From the NCBI RefSeq assembly GCF_011303555.1, contig NZ_CP049868.1, positions 1,426,001 through 1,490,000 of the forward strand: DNA of 64,000 nucleotides, in the 5' to 3' direction. The notes under the pieces were generated by a model, which did not search any database, was not told where the DNA came from, and saw only the letters and a list, made by a program, of their open reading frames with translations. Of this stretch, positions 47,469-56,654 are shown piece after piece; positions within the stretch are counted from its first letter, which is position 1; the number at the start of each line of letters is the position of its first letter. The DNA comes from Pedobacter sp. HDW13 (GTDB taxonomy: Bacteria; Bacteroidota; Bacteroidia; Sphingobacteriales; Sphingobacteriaceae). The position numbers were made by a program, and so were the translations under genes.

Positions 47469-49820
47469 ATGTGGGTTAAGCTATCGAGATTTATTCTTCA
47501 GAACCGTATCGCAATCATCGTATTTTTTGTTCTCGGAACCATTTTCATGGCCTATCAGGCCAAAAACGTAAAACTCTCTTACACAGGAAGTAAAATATTA
47601 CCCGTAACCGACAGTGCATTTATTAAATACAATGCCTTCAAAAAAACCTTTGGCGAGGATGGGAGTGTGATGGTTGTGGGGATACAATCGCCCGACATTT
47701 TTAAAAAAGATGTTTACAACCGATGGGTAGAACTTTCCAACAGCATCCAGAAATTAAAAGGGATTAAGCAGGTATTATCCTCAGGTAGGATTTTTCAGCT
47801 GGAGAAAGATACCGTAAATCAAAAGTTTGTTTTAAAACCAATACCGGGTGGTTTGGTTAAAACCGATATGGAGATGGATTCGATCAAAAATACCATCTAC
47901 AACAATCCTTTTTTCGAAGGTTTGGTTTATAACCGCCAGAATGCCACTTTAATGGCCATTACTTTCGATACCAAAATATTAAATACCGCCGCGAGAAACC
48001 CGATTTTAAAAGAAATTGAGGCTAAAGCAAAAGCTTTCCAAAGCAAAACCAAAATACAGGTACATATTTCGGGATTACCTTACATCCGTACTGCGGTGAG
48101 TAAACTGGTAAGCAACGAATTTGTGCTGTTTTTAGGATTATCGATTTTAGTTTCCGCCCTAATTTTACTATTTTTCTTCAAGAAATTTTATGCCGTTTTC
48201 TTCCCGATTTTAGTAGTGGTAATGGGGGTAATCTGGAGCATTGGCACGTTGGTGCTATTCGGTCACGAACTAACTATTTTAACCGGACTTATACCGCCAC
48301 TTATTGTAATTATTGGTATTCCGAACAGTATTTTATTGTTAAACAAGTACCAGAACGAGCTTAGAAAACACGGTGATAAACAATTGGCATTAAGCACTAC
48401 CATCGAGCGGATTGCAATTACCACCTTAATTGCCAACATTACCGCAGCTATTGGTTTCGGAGTATTGTACTTTACCGGCAGTGAGTTATTGATGCAATTT
48501 GGTAGTGTGGCCTCTATTAACGTAATGGTTACCTGGTTAATGTGCCTGTGCTTAATCCCGATTATTTTCAGTTACCTGCCTGCGCCAAAACTGAAAGCAC
48601 AAAACCATGTTGAAGAAGGATTTTTGCATAAATTACTGGTTAAAACAGATCTGCTGGTACAGCAAAAAAGCAGCTTAATTTATATCGGAACCATTGTCAT
48701 TTCGATTATTGCATTTATAGGTGTAATGAAAATCAATGTTAATGGTTACGTAGTTGACGATTTACCCAAAAACTCAGAGATTTTAACCGATTTAAAATTC
48801 TTTGAGAAAAACTTTGAAGGGATTTTACCTTTAGAAGTTAGCATAGATACCAAGAAAAAGAATGGTGTTTTCAACTTAACCAACCTGAAAAGAATAGAAA
48901 AGCTGGAAAAAATGATTTCTGCTTATCCGGAGTTTTCGCGTTCTATTTCGGTAAACATGGGCTTGAAATACGCTACACAAGCCTTTTATAATAACGATTC
49001 TACATTTTTCCGTTTGCCTGATAACCTGGAGAAGAACTTCATTCTGGCTTATATTGCTAACGGAGGCAAGGGCAATTCCAGCTTGTTAACCAATTTCATC
49101 AGCAAAGGCAACCAAAGCACCAGGATTAGCTTTCAGATGGCCGACGTAGGTTCTAAACGCCTGGATGCGATTATGGCCGAGCTGAAACCGCGCATTGATA
49201 GCATTTTACCTCCGGCAAAATTCGATGTAGAACTTACAGGTTCAAGCATTATCTTTTCTAAAGGTACCGATTATATGTTGAGGCATTTGGTAGAAAGTAT
49301 CGCCCTTGCCATAGTGTTAATCTCACTGTTGAGGCTGGCCCAGTTTAAGAGTTTGGGGATCATGTTTATTTCATTGTTGCCTAATATTGTGCCTTTAATT
49401 ATTACGGCAGGTATTATGGGTTATTTTGGTATTTCGTTAAAACCTTCTACCATTTTAATTTTCACCATTGCCTTTGGCTTAGCTTCCGATCAAACCATTT
49501 ATTTTCTTACCCGTTACCAGCAAGAATTAAACCTGACCAATTTCAGCGTACCTAAAGTAATTACCGATACGATTACCGAAACAGGTGTAAGTATGACTCA
49601 TATTGCTTTAATCTTATTCTTTGGCTTCGGGATCTTCACTGCTTCTACCTTCGGTGGAACGGTAGTATTAGGCCTACTCTTATCGATCACTTTATTGGTA
49701 GCCTTAATTTTTAACCTCACTTTACTACCTGCTCTGGTATTATGGTTAGATAAAAAGAAAATTAGAAAACTGGTTTCTGACGAAGAAAGCGCGAAGAACG
49801 CGAGTGAGTTTGATCATTAA
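47469..49820 (+). CDS. MMPL/RND-family membrane transporter
   Basis: A 783-residue protein with the RND duplication. The first membrane helix (about residues 13-30) is followed by a periplasmic domain to about 215. Five helices then span 215-400, then a second single helix near 400-420, a second periplasmic loop and a last five-helix group from about 620. Both blocks contain the MMPL/sterol-sensing-like segments GLIPPLIVIIGIPNSILLLNK and TIAFGLASDQTIYFLTRYQQ. These proteins transport lipids or hydrophobic compounds. No adaptor or outer-membrane partner is adjacent. A palindrome follows directly (49823-49856). Confidence 0.9.
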   Translation: MWVKLSRFILQNRIAIIVFFVLGTIFMAYQAKNVKLSYTGSKILPVTDSAFIKYNAFKKTFGEDGSVMVVGIQSPDIFKKDVYNRWVELSNSIQKLKGIKQVLSSGRIFQLEKDTVNQKFVLKPIPGGLVKTDMEMDSIKNTIYNNPFFEGLVYNRQNATLMAITFDTKILNTAARNPILKEIEAKAKAFQSKTKIQVHISGLPYIRTAVSKLVSNEFVLFLGLSILVSALILLFFFKKFYAVFFPILVVVMGVIWSIGTLVLFGHELTILTGLIPPLIVIIGIPNSILLLNKYQNELRKHGDKQLALSTTIERIAITTLIANITAAIGFGVLYFTGSELLMQFGSVASINVMVTWLMCLCLIPIIFSYLPAPKLKAQNHVEEGFLHKLLVKTDLLVQQKSSLIYIGTIVISIIAFIGVMKINVNGYVVDDLPKNSEILTDLKFFEKNFEGILPLEVSIDTKKKNGVFNLTNLKRIEKLEKMISAYPEFSRSISVNMGLKYATQAFYNNDSTFFRLPDNLEKNFILAYIANGGKGNSSLLTNFISKGNQSTRISFQMADVGSKRLDAIMAELKPRIDSILPPAKFDVELTGSSIIFSKGTDYMLRHLVESIALAIVLISLLRLAQFKSLGIMFISLLPNIVPLIITAGIMGYFGISLKPSTILIFTIAFGLASDQTIYFLTRYQQELNLTNFSVPKVITDTITETGVSMTHIALILFFGFGIFTASTFGGTVVLGLLLSITLLVALIFNLTLLPALVLWLDKKKIRKLVSDEESAKNASEFDH

Positions 49821-49822
49821 TT

Positions 49823-49856
49823 AATATAGGTTTGGGTTTAAACCCAAACCTATATT
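49823..49856. terminator. perfect palindrome between convergent genes
   Basis: AATATAGGTTTGGGTTT and its exact reverse complement AAACCCAAACCTATATT form a 34-bp uninterrupted palindrome. It begins 2 bp after the MMPL stop and reaches the stop of the convergent STN gene, so it is most likely a bidirectional terminator. Confidence 0.75.
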
Positions 49857-51712
49857 TACAAAACCACCAGCCCAACATTCCAGCCAATCCAACCGGTATA
49901 TCGTTGATTGCTAAAAGAAAAATCCTGGTGTTTCTGCTGTAATAAACCAAAATTGCCGGTTGCATTATTTTGTCTGGTGTAATACACATTTATCGACGGA
50001 CCGCCTTGTATAGCCAGCCATTTATTTAGCCTGATATTTAATGGCAATTCGAATTTATTTAGCAAGTTTAAGTAATCCCAGCTGCCCTGGTAGACATATT
50101 GGCTACTGATTTCTGGATTTAAAGAAAGCTTACTGAAAAGTCTCATTTCTTTTCCAAAGCCCAAACCTGCAGTATATATTTTCTCTCCAGCTTTACTGTT
50201 CATTCCGAACATCAACATATTGTACAGGCGTTTGCTGCCACCTTTATAAGCCACATTGTAGGTAGTGCTTTCGTTAGTAGCCAGGCTAAATTTATGATAA
50301 CCGTTTAAGGCAATATTGATCAAACCTATTGAATAACCATCGTTCTGTGCTGAAATATTTATAATCCCCAGTTGTGCACCTTTTAATTTGCCTGCATAAT
50401 TAATCACCCCGGTTTGCAATCCCCTGGCTGTATTTGCGGCGTAATTACCCAATACAGCAACATTCACCCCTTCTGATTGTTGGTTTAAATTGGCAATGCC
50501 TGCAACCTGCATCCCGCTCGATTTGCCATTAACCAGATTAGCACCTACTCCTATCTGAAGACCTTCTTGTTTTTCTGCAACCAGGTTTAACGCTCCAACC
50601 TGAAAACCACTTAACCTTTTGCCAATAGCATTTAACCCAACGGACACCTGCATCCCGCTAAAATCCTGACGAACCCGATTGTAAATGCCACCAACCTGTA
50701 GACCTTCAAAACTTTTACCAACCGCATTAAAGCCCAATGCAATTTGCGCTGCCTTAACCTCACCAATTACCTGATTAAAAAGACCACCAATCTGAGCTCC
50801 CCGAACATTGCCCCCAACCAGATTGAAGGCACCGGCAAACTGAAAATATTGCACATTGCTTTTATCAATATTGAAAATTAAACCAATTTCTCCGCCATCA
50901 ACACCGGCACTGTAAGCACCAATGGCATTGAAAGAAAACTTGTTTACCACCTGCCCGCTTAACGAGCCGTGAGAATTTAAGCCGGGAAGTAAAGCAAACT
51001 GAAATGGTGCTTTAGAAATAAAACCGCCAATATTAATCGACTGGATTTTTTGTCCGGTTGTAACCAGCGCATTGCCCAGCCATGTTTTTTCTACCTGATC
51101 CAGATTACCGCTAATAAAACGCTCGCTGACCTGATCTTTTTTGTGAATTACATTAACCTCGGCCAAAAAATGGGTAACAGTCGATTTATAATTTTCTTTG
51201 CTAACGGTTAAAGATATGGGCTGGGTAATGTTTTTTAATCGCATCGAAAAATACCCGTTACCATCTGAAATTTCGGAAACCAGCAGGTTCTTTTCATAAA
51301 TACTGGCGTCGGCTATTGGTTTTTGCAATTGCTTATCTACAATTTGCCCGGTAATGGTATATAAATCGGCGTTGCCTACCGATTCGTTAACCAGTAAAAC
51401 CAGCTCCAAAGGTGCATACCTGATGATGATAAAATTTCCAGACTGCCGGTATTCGAAACGATGGTTTAAGATTTTATCGAGCGCCTCTGAAATATTTAAA
51501 CTATTATCATGAATACTAACCAAACTATCTGTTGGCAATATATTACTGTTGTAAGAAAAGTGGAACGCTCCCTGCTCTTCAATCATGCTCAGTACCTTAC
51601 CCAGTTTTTGCTTTTCAATGTTGAGTGAAATATTCCTGGCTAAAAGCGATTGTGCCTGGCTCGAAAAACTGAAAAACAGCAACAAAAAACAAATCAGCTT
51701 TATTATCCGCAT
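49856..51712 (-). CDS. STN-domain surface-repeat outer-membrane protein (LA_2272-like)
   Basis: A 618-residue exported protein with a signal peptide ending SSQAQ. An STN (secretin/TonB short N-terminal) domain follows at about 24-100 (KLGKVLSMIEEQGAFHFSYN). Next is a carboxypeptidase-like domain at about 120-190, then a long series of short repeats (about 225-450) of the type GLQVGGIYNRV/GMQVSVGLNAI/GLQIGVGANLV. The final part is barrel-like. It lacks a TonB receptor plug. It is encoded 3 bp after a FecR anti-sigma factor, in the position where SusC receptors usually stand. Confidence 0.82.
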   Translation of the reverse strand: MRIIKLICFLLLFFSFSSQAQSLLARNISLNIEKQKLGKVLSMIEEQGAFHFSYNSNILPTDSLVSIHDNSLNISEALDKILNHRFEYRQSGNFIIIRYAPLELVLLVNESVGNADLYTITGQIVDKQLQKPIADASIYEKNLLVSEISDGNGYFSMRLKNITQPISLTVSKENYKSTVTHFLAEVNVIHKKDQVSERFISGNLDQVEKTWLGNALVTTGQKIQSINIGGFISKAPFQFALLPGLNSHGSLSGQVVNKFSFNAIGAYSAGVDGGEIGLIFNIDKSNVQYFQFAGAFNLVGGNVRGAQIGGLFNQVIGEVKAAQIALGFNAVGKSFEGLQVGGIYNRVRQDFSGMQVSVGLNAIGKRLSGFQVGALNLVAEKQEGLQIGVGANLVNGKSSGMQVAGIANLNQQSEGVNVAVLGNYAANTARGLQTGVINYAGKLKGAQLGIINISAQNDGYSIGLINIALNGYHKFSLATNESTTYNVAYKGGSKRLYNMLMFGMNSKAGEKIYTAGLGFGKEMRLFSKLSLNPEISSQYVYQGSWDYLNLLNKFELPLNIRLNKWLAIQGGPSINVYYTRQNNATGNFGLLQQKHQDFSFSNQRYTGWIGWNVGLVVL

Positions 51713-51715
51713 TGC

Positions 51716-52672
51716 CTATTTCAGTTTAATGATTCCCTGACCATATTCGACATTAATTTTTAAAGTTTGGGCCACTACGTCTAAAATTTCGTTTAACTTT
51801 TCGTTTTTAAAGGTGGTGCTAATCGGCAATGTTTTAATAGCTGGATTAACAATTATGATATTGGCTTTGAACTTTTCGTTAAGCACCGGTACCAGTTCGC
51901 CAAGAGGTGTACCATTACAAATCAACTCGCCCGTGTAATAATAATTGTAGAGTTTACCCTGGCTTTCGCGTTTAAATAATTTGGTTTGATTTTGGGTAAC
52001 TTCTACCTTCTCACCAGCGGTTAAACGTACACTGTCTTGTTGATTGTTTACTTTCACCACACCACTTTCTACAATCACCACCGTTTGTTTATTGCTGCTT
52101 TTTATGTTAAACGCGGTACCTACAACCGTTACCCGAACCTGGTTAACATCAATAATAAAAGGCTTTGCTTTATTGGCACTCACTTTAAAAAAGGCCTCGC
52201 CTCTAAGCTTTACCTGCCGGGTTTTATTGAAAAAACCACCCACAAACGACAAAGCGGATTGCTTGTTCAGGATCACTGTAGAGCCATCGGGCAATACCTG
52301 GGTTAAAGTTGTGGCACTGCTTGCCACTTCAATTTTATTCGCCACCAAATTTTTATAAGCAAAAAGGCCTGCAGTAAAAACAATAGCAAGAACAGCTACC
52401 CAAGGCAAAAAAGTCTTATAACCCCAAATTTTGGTTTTAGCCTCTCTTTCTAAACGAAGGTTTAACCGCGCTAAAGCATCCTGCTCGTTAATTCCTGAAT
52501 CAGTATGTAACTTACTTTTCTCCAGGATTGTCTTGAAATCGGTTAATTGTTTAAGGTTTTCGGGAGCCGATTTAGCCCAACGTTCTACCTGCTCGCTTTC
52601 GGGCACAGTAGCCTCACCAAGCAGGTATTTTGCCAGTAAATCTTCATTTATAGGTGTAGAATTTATATCCAT
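51716..52672 (-). CDS. FecR-family anti-sigma/transmembrane regulator with DUF4974
   Basis: A 318-residue regulator with a cytoplasmic N-terminus that binds the sigma factor, one membrane helix near 86-104 (FLPWVAVLAIVFTAGLFAYK), a FecR domain (about 115-215: LPDGSTVILNKQSALSF, GEAFFKVSANKAKPF) and a C-terminal DUF4974 (about 245-318). It normally receives a signal from the STN domain of an outer-membrane protein and controls the partner ECF sigma. Here it lies between the sigma gene (4-bp gap) and the STN protein (3-bp gap), a tight three-gene unit. Confidence 0.94.
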   Translation of the reverse strand: MDINSTPINEDLLAKYLLGEATVPESEQVERWAKSAPENLKQLTDFKTILEKSKLHTDSGINEQDALARLNLRLEREAKTKIWGYKTFLPWVAVLAIVFTAGLFAYKNLVANKIEVASSATTLTQVLPDGSTVILNKQSALSFVGGFFNKTRQVKLRGEAFFKVSANKAKPFIIDVNQVRVTVVGTAFNIKSSNKQTVVIVESGVVKVNNQQDSVRLTAGEKVEVTQNQTKLFKRESQGKLYNYYYTGELICNGTPLGELVPVLNEKFKANIIIVNPAIKTLPISTTFKNEKLNEILDVVAQTLKINVEYGQGIIKLK

Positions 52673-52676
52673 AAGC

Positions 52677-53243
52677 TTATTTTAAAAGAATAAAAATGAG
52701 GATCAGGAAATCGGCAACGCGGTGGCGTAAAATTTTTAAGGCCTTGCCCATTTGGTTTTCTACAGTTTTAACTGAAATGTTAAGCGCAGCGGCTATTTCC
52801 TGATATTTCATCTGATCGAACCTGCTCAGCTGAAATACATTGCGGCATTTCTCGGGCAGATCATTAATTGCCGAATGGATATTTTTCTCCAGTTCGGTGA
52901 CTGCAATTTCTGTATTTAAATTTCCCATCTCGTTTTTTACAGCATTGGCATAATGTACATTGAAATTCGATCTCACTTTCTGATGTTTGAGGTAGTTTAA
53001 ACTCTCATTGTGTACAGCCCGATACAGAAACGATTTTAAAAAGCCATCTGCTTTAAGTTGTTCGCGACGGGCCCAGATACGTACGAACACATTCTGAACA
53101 ATCTCTTCGGCATCATCGCGTTCTTTAACTATTGTAAAAGCATAAGCATGCAGATTTTTGAAATGCATTAAAAACACTTCGTCGAAGGCCTGCTTATTAC
53201 CGCTTTTAATTAAACCGAGAAGATGAGTACCGTTACTTTCCAT
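52677..53243 (-). CDS. ECF RNA polymerase sigma-70 factor
   Basis: A 188-residue ECF sigma factor: region 2 with FDEVFLMHFKNLHAYAFTIV and EEIVQNVFVRIWARREQL, then region 4 with DLPEKCRNVFQLSRFDQMKYQEIAAALNISVKTVENQM. It begins a unit with FecR and STN genes. The C-terminus has a hydrophobic tail (ADFLILIFILLK) that is unusual among ECF factors. Its targets cannot be read from sequence. Confidence 0.94.
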   Translation of the reverse strand: MESNGTHLLGLIKSGNKQAFDEVFLMHFKNLHAYAFTIVKERDDAEEIVQNVFVRIWARREQLKADGFLKSFLYRAVHNESLNYLKHQKVRSNFNVHYANAVKNEMGNLNTEIAVTELEKNIHSAINDLPEKCRNVFQLSRFDQMKYQEIAAALNISVKTVENQMGKALKILRHRVADFLILIFILLK

Positions 53244-53249
53244 AAAATT

Positions 53250-53283
53250 AAACCTGCAGGGTTTTAAAAAAACTTACAGGTTT
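53250..53283 (-). terminator. double-stem hairpin after the SDR gene
   Basis: On the minus strand AAACCTG-TAA-GTTTT-TTT-AAAAC-CCTG-CAGGTTT forms nested stems, 11 bp after the SDR stop and just upstream of the sigma-factor ATG. It may terminate the SDR gene or act in the sigma leader. AAACCTGCAGG-type hairpins are frequent repeats in Bacteroidota (from memory). Confidence 0.5.
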
Positions 53284-53294
53284 CTGATCTAAAT

Positions 53295-54086
53295 CTATGC
53301 TGTTAAAATCGACTTCAATTTACGCCTTATTATAATTTCTTTTAAAAAGCCGGGGATTATTTTATCCAGCACAACTAAAAAGCGGTTGGCAAAACCAGGA
53401 ATTATTTCCTTTTTTCGCTTAAGCATCCCATCAATAGCTGTTTTGGCAACATAATCGGCTTCTAAAATGGTGGCTTTGGCAAAACCTTTTAAAGTATGGT
53501 TCATCACCAGCAATTCGGGTTTGGTATTAATCCCCCCCGGACTAAGTAAACTAATGTGCACATTGGTACCACTAAGCTCGAGCTGCAGGCAGCGCGTAAA
53601 ATAGCCAATAAATGATTTGGTAGCTCCATAAACCTGCTTTTTGGGCACGATAAAATGGCCACCTAAACTCCCTACATTTAAAATATAGCTTTCATTAGCT
53701 TTATCAATATGGTTTAAAAACAATCGGGTTAGCAAAACAGTATTGGTAATATTAAGATCGATCTGTGTGCGGTAAAAATCGGCGTTTTTATCTTCAAACC
53801 ACGACCAGTTACCCAAACCGGCATTGTTGATTAAAACATTTACTTCAATCCCTCCTGTGTTCAATCTTTGGAATATCTGGCTGGCCGAAGTACTTTCGGT
53901 TAAGTCTATTTCGATACAATACACCTTGCTGTTAAAATTAACCCGCAGGTAGTTTGCCAAATATTCAAGTCCGCTGTTTGGCAAAGCAACCAACACCAGA
54001 TTAAGGCCACGCCGTGCCCATTCAATGGCAAAAGATTTCCCTAAACCTTCGCTTGCCCCCGTAATTAATGCTGTTAACTGTTTCAT
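53295..54086 (-). CDS. SDR-family NAD(P)-dependent oxidoreductase
   Basis: A 263-residue classical short-chain dehydrogenase. It has the cofactor motif TGASEGLGKSFA (residues 8-19), NNAG near 85, catalytic Ser in NVGSLGGHF near 138 and YGATK near 153. The C-terminus (RKKEIIPGFANRF) is typical of the KduD/YdfG-like and lipid-modifying group. It lies 204 bp from the epimerase-like gene on the same strand, with repeats between them, so a common operon is not certain. Substrate unknown. Confidence 0.88.
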   Translation of the reverse strand: MKQLTALITGASEGLGKSFAIEWARRGLNLVLVALPNSGLEYLANYLRVNFNSKVYCIEIDLTESTSASQIFQRLNTGGIEVNVLINNAGLGNWSWFEDKNADFYRTQIDLNITNTVLLTRLFLNHIDKANESYILNVGSLGGHFIVPKKQVYGATKSFIGYFTRCLQLELSGTNVHISLLSPGGINTKPELLVMNHTLKGFAKATILEADYVAKTAIDGMLKRKKEIIPGFANRFLVVLDKIIPGFLKEIIIRRKLKSILTA

Positions 54087-54116
54087 TTTTATTTTCTTTT
54101 CGTTCTCTTCATTCTA

Positions 54117-54290
54117 TTTTAGCCACGGATTGCACGGATAAACACTGATTTAATTCCTTATCGTTCCAGTTTGTAACGAGGATTCACGAGCTTGTCGATC
54201 GTATCGACTATAGGCATTTTAGCCACGGATTGCTCAGATTAACACGGATTTAAATCCAAATTATCTGTGTTAATCCTTTTTCATCTGTGG
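54117..54290. repeat. AGCCACGGATT repeat copies flanking family-A copy 5
   Basis: The phrase ATTTTAGCCACGGATTGC occurs at 54116-54133 and again at 54216-54233. The first is followed by ACGGATAAACACTGATTTAA, the second by TCAGATTAACACGGAT. The latter pairs with ATCTGTGTTAATC at 54263-54275. Between the two copies lies the family-A pair, with GTT-TGT-AAC and GTCGAT-CGT-ATCGAC (54194-54208). It looks as if one repeat lies within a duplication of another. Confidence 0.6.
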
Positions 54291-55295
54291 TTAATTTCGC
54301 TGAAAATGGCTAACTGTTTTTCCCAATCCAACGGCAAAGGGTGTAATGTGATAGTTTAATTCGGCAATGGCTTTATTGCTGCAATATTGCTGATTACACT
54401 TTAAACGGTCGGCAAATTCGGGAAGAAAAAATGGTGTTAAGTTAAAAAGCCTGTTTTTTAAAAATTCGAGCATGCTATATGCTTTAATGATACTTACTGG
54501 TATTTTATACAGGTTGTGTTTTTTCCCCGTTATTTGTTTCAGTGTATTAAAAAAACCGTTAAAAGAAACATCTTCGCCACCCAAAATATACCTTTCCCCA
54601 TTTCGGCCATGCTGCATTGCGGCTATATGCCCGTTAACCACATCATCAACAAATGCATAATTGGCAATGGCTTTTCCATCGCCAGGAATAAAATGCCAGG
54701 TACCGCCAATATAGCCGGTAACCATTTTGCTCACGGTATTGCTATCGGTTATCGGCCCATCGCCGTACACACGTGAAGGATTTACAATAACCACTTCAAG
54801 CCCTCGCTGCACAAAAGCCTTTACCTCCAGTTCGGCCAGGTATTTGGTACGTTCGTAGCTAATCGGAAAACCTACTGCCCGTGGATCATTTTCGGAAACC
54901 GGAAGGTTAAGCGTTGGGCCCCAAACACCACAGGTTGAAGTATGCACCACCCGGTCTACCCCCATTTTAAGGGCACAACTTAAAACATTAGCGGTACCGG
55001 TTACATTTACATCGTAAAAATCGGTTTCGTTTTTACACCACATTTTAGCCATTGCGGCGGTATGGTAAACCTGAGCACAGCCTTTCATGGCTTTTTCTAA
55101 ACTTTTAACGTCTAAAATATCGCCTTTTACAAAGTGGATATTGCGGTGCCTGATCAGATAAGGATGTTCGGTATCGCGGCAAAGGGCAACCACATCGTAA
55201 CCTGTTTCGGCTAGACTCAGGCAGAGTTTACGGCCAATGAAACCCGAAGCACCAGTTACCAGCACCCTGAGGTATTTATGATTAATTGCTTCCAT
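54291..55295 (-). CDS. NAD-dependent epimerase/dehydratase-family (extended SDR) protein
   Basis: A 334-residue extended SDR. It has the Rossmann motif VTGASGFIGRKLC (residues 13-25), DILDVKSLEKAM (about 58) and the catalytic STCGVWG and YERTK segments (about 120-152). Its C-terminal half is substrate-binding. The family includes sugar-nucleotide epimerases, dihydroflavonol-4-reductase-like and sterol-dehydrogenase-like enzymes; this protein looks closest to the latter two. It starts 1 bp after the DUF6134-like gene stop, so the two are translationally coupled. Confidence 0.9.
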   Translation of the reverse strand: MEAINHKYLRVLVTGASGFIGRKLCLSLAETGYDVVALCRDTEHPYLIRHRNIHFVKGDILDVKSLEKAMKGCAQVYHTAAMAKMWCKNETDFYDVNVTGTANVLSCALKMGVDRVVHTSTCGVWGPTLNLPVSENDPRAVGFPISYERTKYLAELEVKAFVQRGLEVVIVNPSRVYGDGPITDSNTVSKMVTGYIGGTWHFIPGDGKAIANYAFVDDVVNGHIAAMQHGRNGERYILGGEDVSFNGFFNTLKQITGKKHNLYKIPVSIIKAYSMLEFLKNRLFNLTPFFLPEFADRLKCNQQYCSNKAIAELNYHITPFAVGLGKTVSHFQRN

Positions 55296-55296
55296 A

Positions 55297-55971
55297 CTAA
55301 ACCAGTTCCATTTTTATGGTGTATAGCGAATGATTAACAACTACCAGCTTGCACACTCCGTTTTCAAAATAATAATCGTTATAATTCCCATCGGGCAAAT
55401 TAATCCGGTATTGGTGTGCTGCCTGTTTTTTGATGGGCAAAAAGCATTGAAAATTATCTGAATAAACCTGGTTGATGAACACAGGCTCGGTGGTATAAAG
55501 CAACATCATATTAAAAGCAATGGTCTGACTTAAACTGTTGAATTTATTGCCCGACTGCAACTGATAAACATCGTTTTGGAAAATGGTTTTCTTACGCTCT
55601 TTTGCTTTACCGTTAACCGAACGACTTACAGCTGATGAAATTAACCGGCCATTTTTAAAGTGGGCCAGATCTTCAGTCAGCACATCGATTTTGAATACAA
55701 AACGGGTACTTACCTGCGAGGTAATTTTAAGGTAGGTATTTTCGCCATCGGTATTTTGACTGAAAGCAAGTTTACCGATAACCTCGCCATTGTGCTTAAT
55801 GTGATAAACCTGACTAAAATTATGCGCAAATGCAGAAAAATTTAAGGCAAGCAACAATATCGCCAGAGTTGCCGGCTTAGAAAACCGTGCGGCGCTGCTT
55901 AAACTGCTTTTTTTGTTTAACCTTGGCAGAATGTATTTCTTACACAGCCAAATTACTAATGCTGGAATCAT
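55297..55971 (-). CDS. DUF6134-like secreted protein
   Basis: Probably starts at ATG 55971 (MIPALVIWLCKKYI...); an upstream ATG at 56025 would add 18 residues. A hydrophobic segment (LAILLLALNFSAFA) acts as signal. The mature part (VYHIKHNGEVIGKLAF, YRINLPDGNYNDYYFENG, KLVVVNHSLYTIKMEL) matches my recollection of the DUF6134 family, secreted beta-rich proteins of Bacteroidota without known function. It is upstream of and coupled to an epimerase-like gene, so a joint role in lipid or polyketide-like modification is possible but unproven. Confidence 0.7.
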   Translation of the reverse strand: MIPALVIWLCKKYILPRLNKKSSLSSAARFSKPATLAILLLALNFSAFAHNFSQVYHIKHNGEVIGKLAFSQNTDGENTYLKITSQVSTRFVFKIDVLTEDLAHFKNGRLISSAVSRSVNGKAKERKKTIFQNDVYQLQSGNKFNSLSQTIAFNMMLLYTTEPVFINQVYSDNFQCFLPIKKQAAHQYRINLPDGNYNDYYFENGVCKLVVVNHSLYTIKMELV

Positions 55972-56107
55972 ATTTTCTCTGTTTTTAGAGCTAATACAAC
56001 TCAAAGGGATTTTACCCCTACGCAACTTTGATTATTTTTTTAAAGAATGTGATTTTTCTCTTATAGTGGCACAAATAATTTCATAACGCCAGGTTAAAAG
56101 TTTGCGA

Positions 56108-56476
56108 TTAGGCTATATATTGACAATAACGTAGCGTATTGCCATCTAGATCGGTCACATAAAATTCCCGCCTGCCCCAGGTTTGATCAACTGGCCCCTG
56201 ATGCACAGGCGATCCGCTTTTCCCTTTTAAACCACGGCTCACAAATTTGGCAAATAAAAAATCTACGTCCCGAACATACACATAAACAACTGAACCAAAT
56301 AGACTGTCGCTTTCGTAGGTGGTAATTTGCAATTCCATGTTTTCGTGACCAAGATCAACGACCGGCGAATCCGTCGTATCATCAGGCCAGGTCATGCGAA
56401 AATCCAGCACTTCGGTATAGAACTGAATCGCTGCGCGCATATCGCGGACTTTAAATAAGGGGATGAAACTGTTCAT
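56108..56476 (-). CDS. VOC/glyoxalase-bleomycin-resistance family protein
   Basis: A 122-residue protein starting at ATG 56476 (MNSFIPLFKVRDM); an upstream extension of 18 residues looks non-coding. It has the two paired beta-alpha-beta-beta-beta modules of the vicinal-oxygen-chelate fold: MRAAIQFYTEVLDFRMTW..VDLGHENMELQI and VYVRDVDFLFAKFVSRG..WGRREFYVTDLDGNTLRYCQY. Such proteins bind metals for glyoxalase, dioxygenase or drug-sequestration roles. The usual first metal ligand position (His) is not present in the N-terminal part, so it may bind drug rather than metal. Confidence 0.85.
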   Translation of the reverse strand: MNSFIPLFKVRDMRAAIQFYTEVLDFRMTWPDDTTDSPVVDLGHENMELQITTYESDSLFGSVVYVYVRDVDFLFAKFVSRGLKGKSGSPVHQGPVDQTWGRREFYVTDLDGNTLRYCQYIA

Positions 56477-56654
56477 ATTCAAAAATAAAAAATAGTTGAC
56501 AGCTATGCATACGATATCTCCAAACACCACACAACAGCAAATAGGTGCGCTACTAAAATAATTAGCCGTTAAAAAAGAAATCTACAAAAAAATTGTGGCT
56601 GTTGAAAGGTGCAAGATTAGGTTTGCTCTACAGGCTGAAGTAAATTAAACCTGA

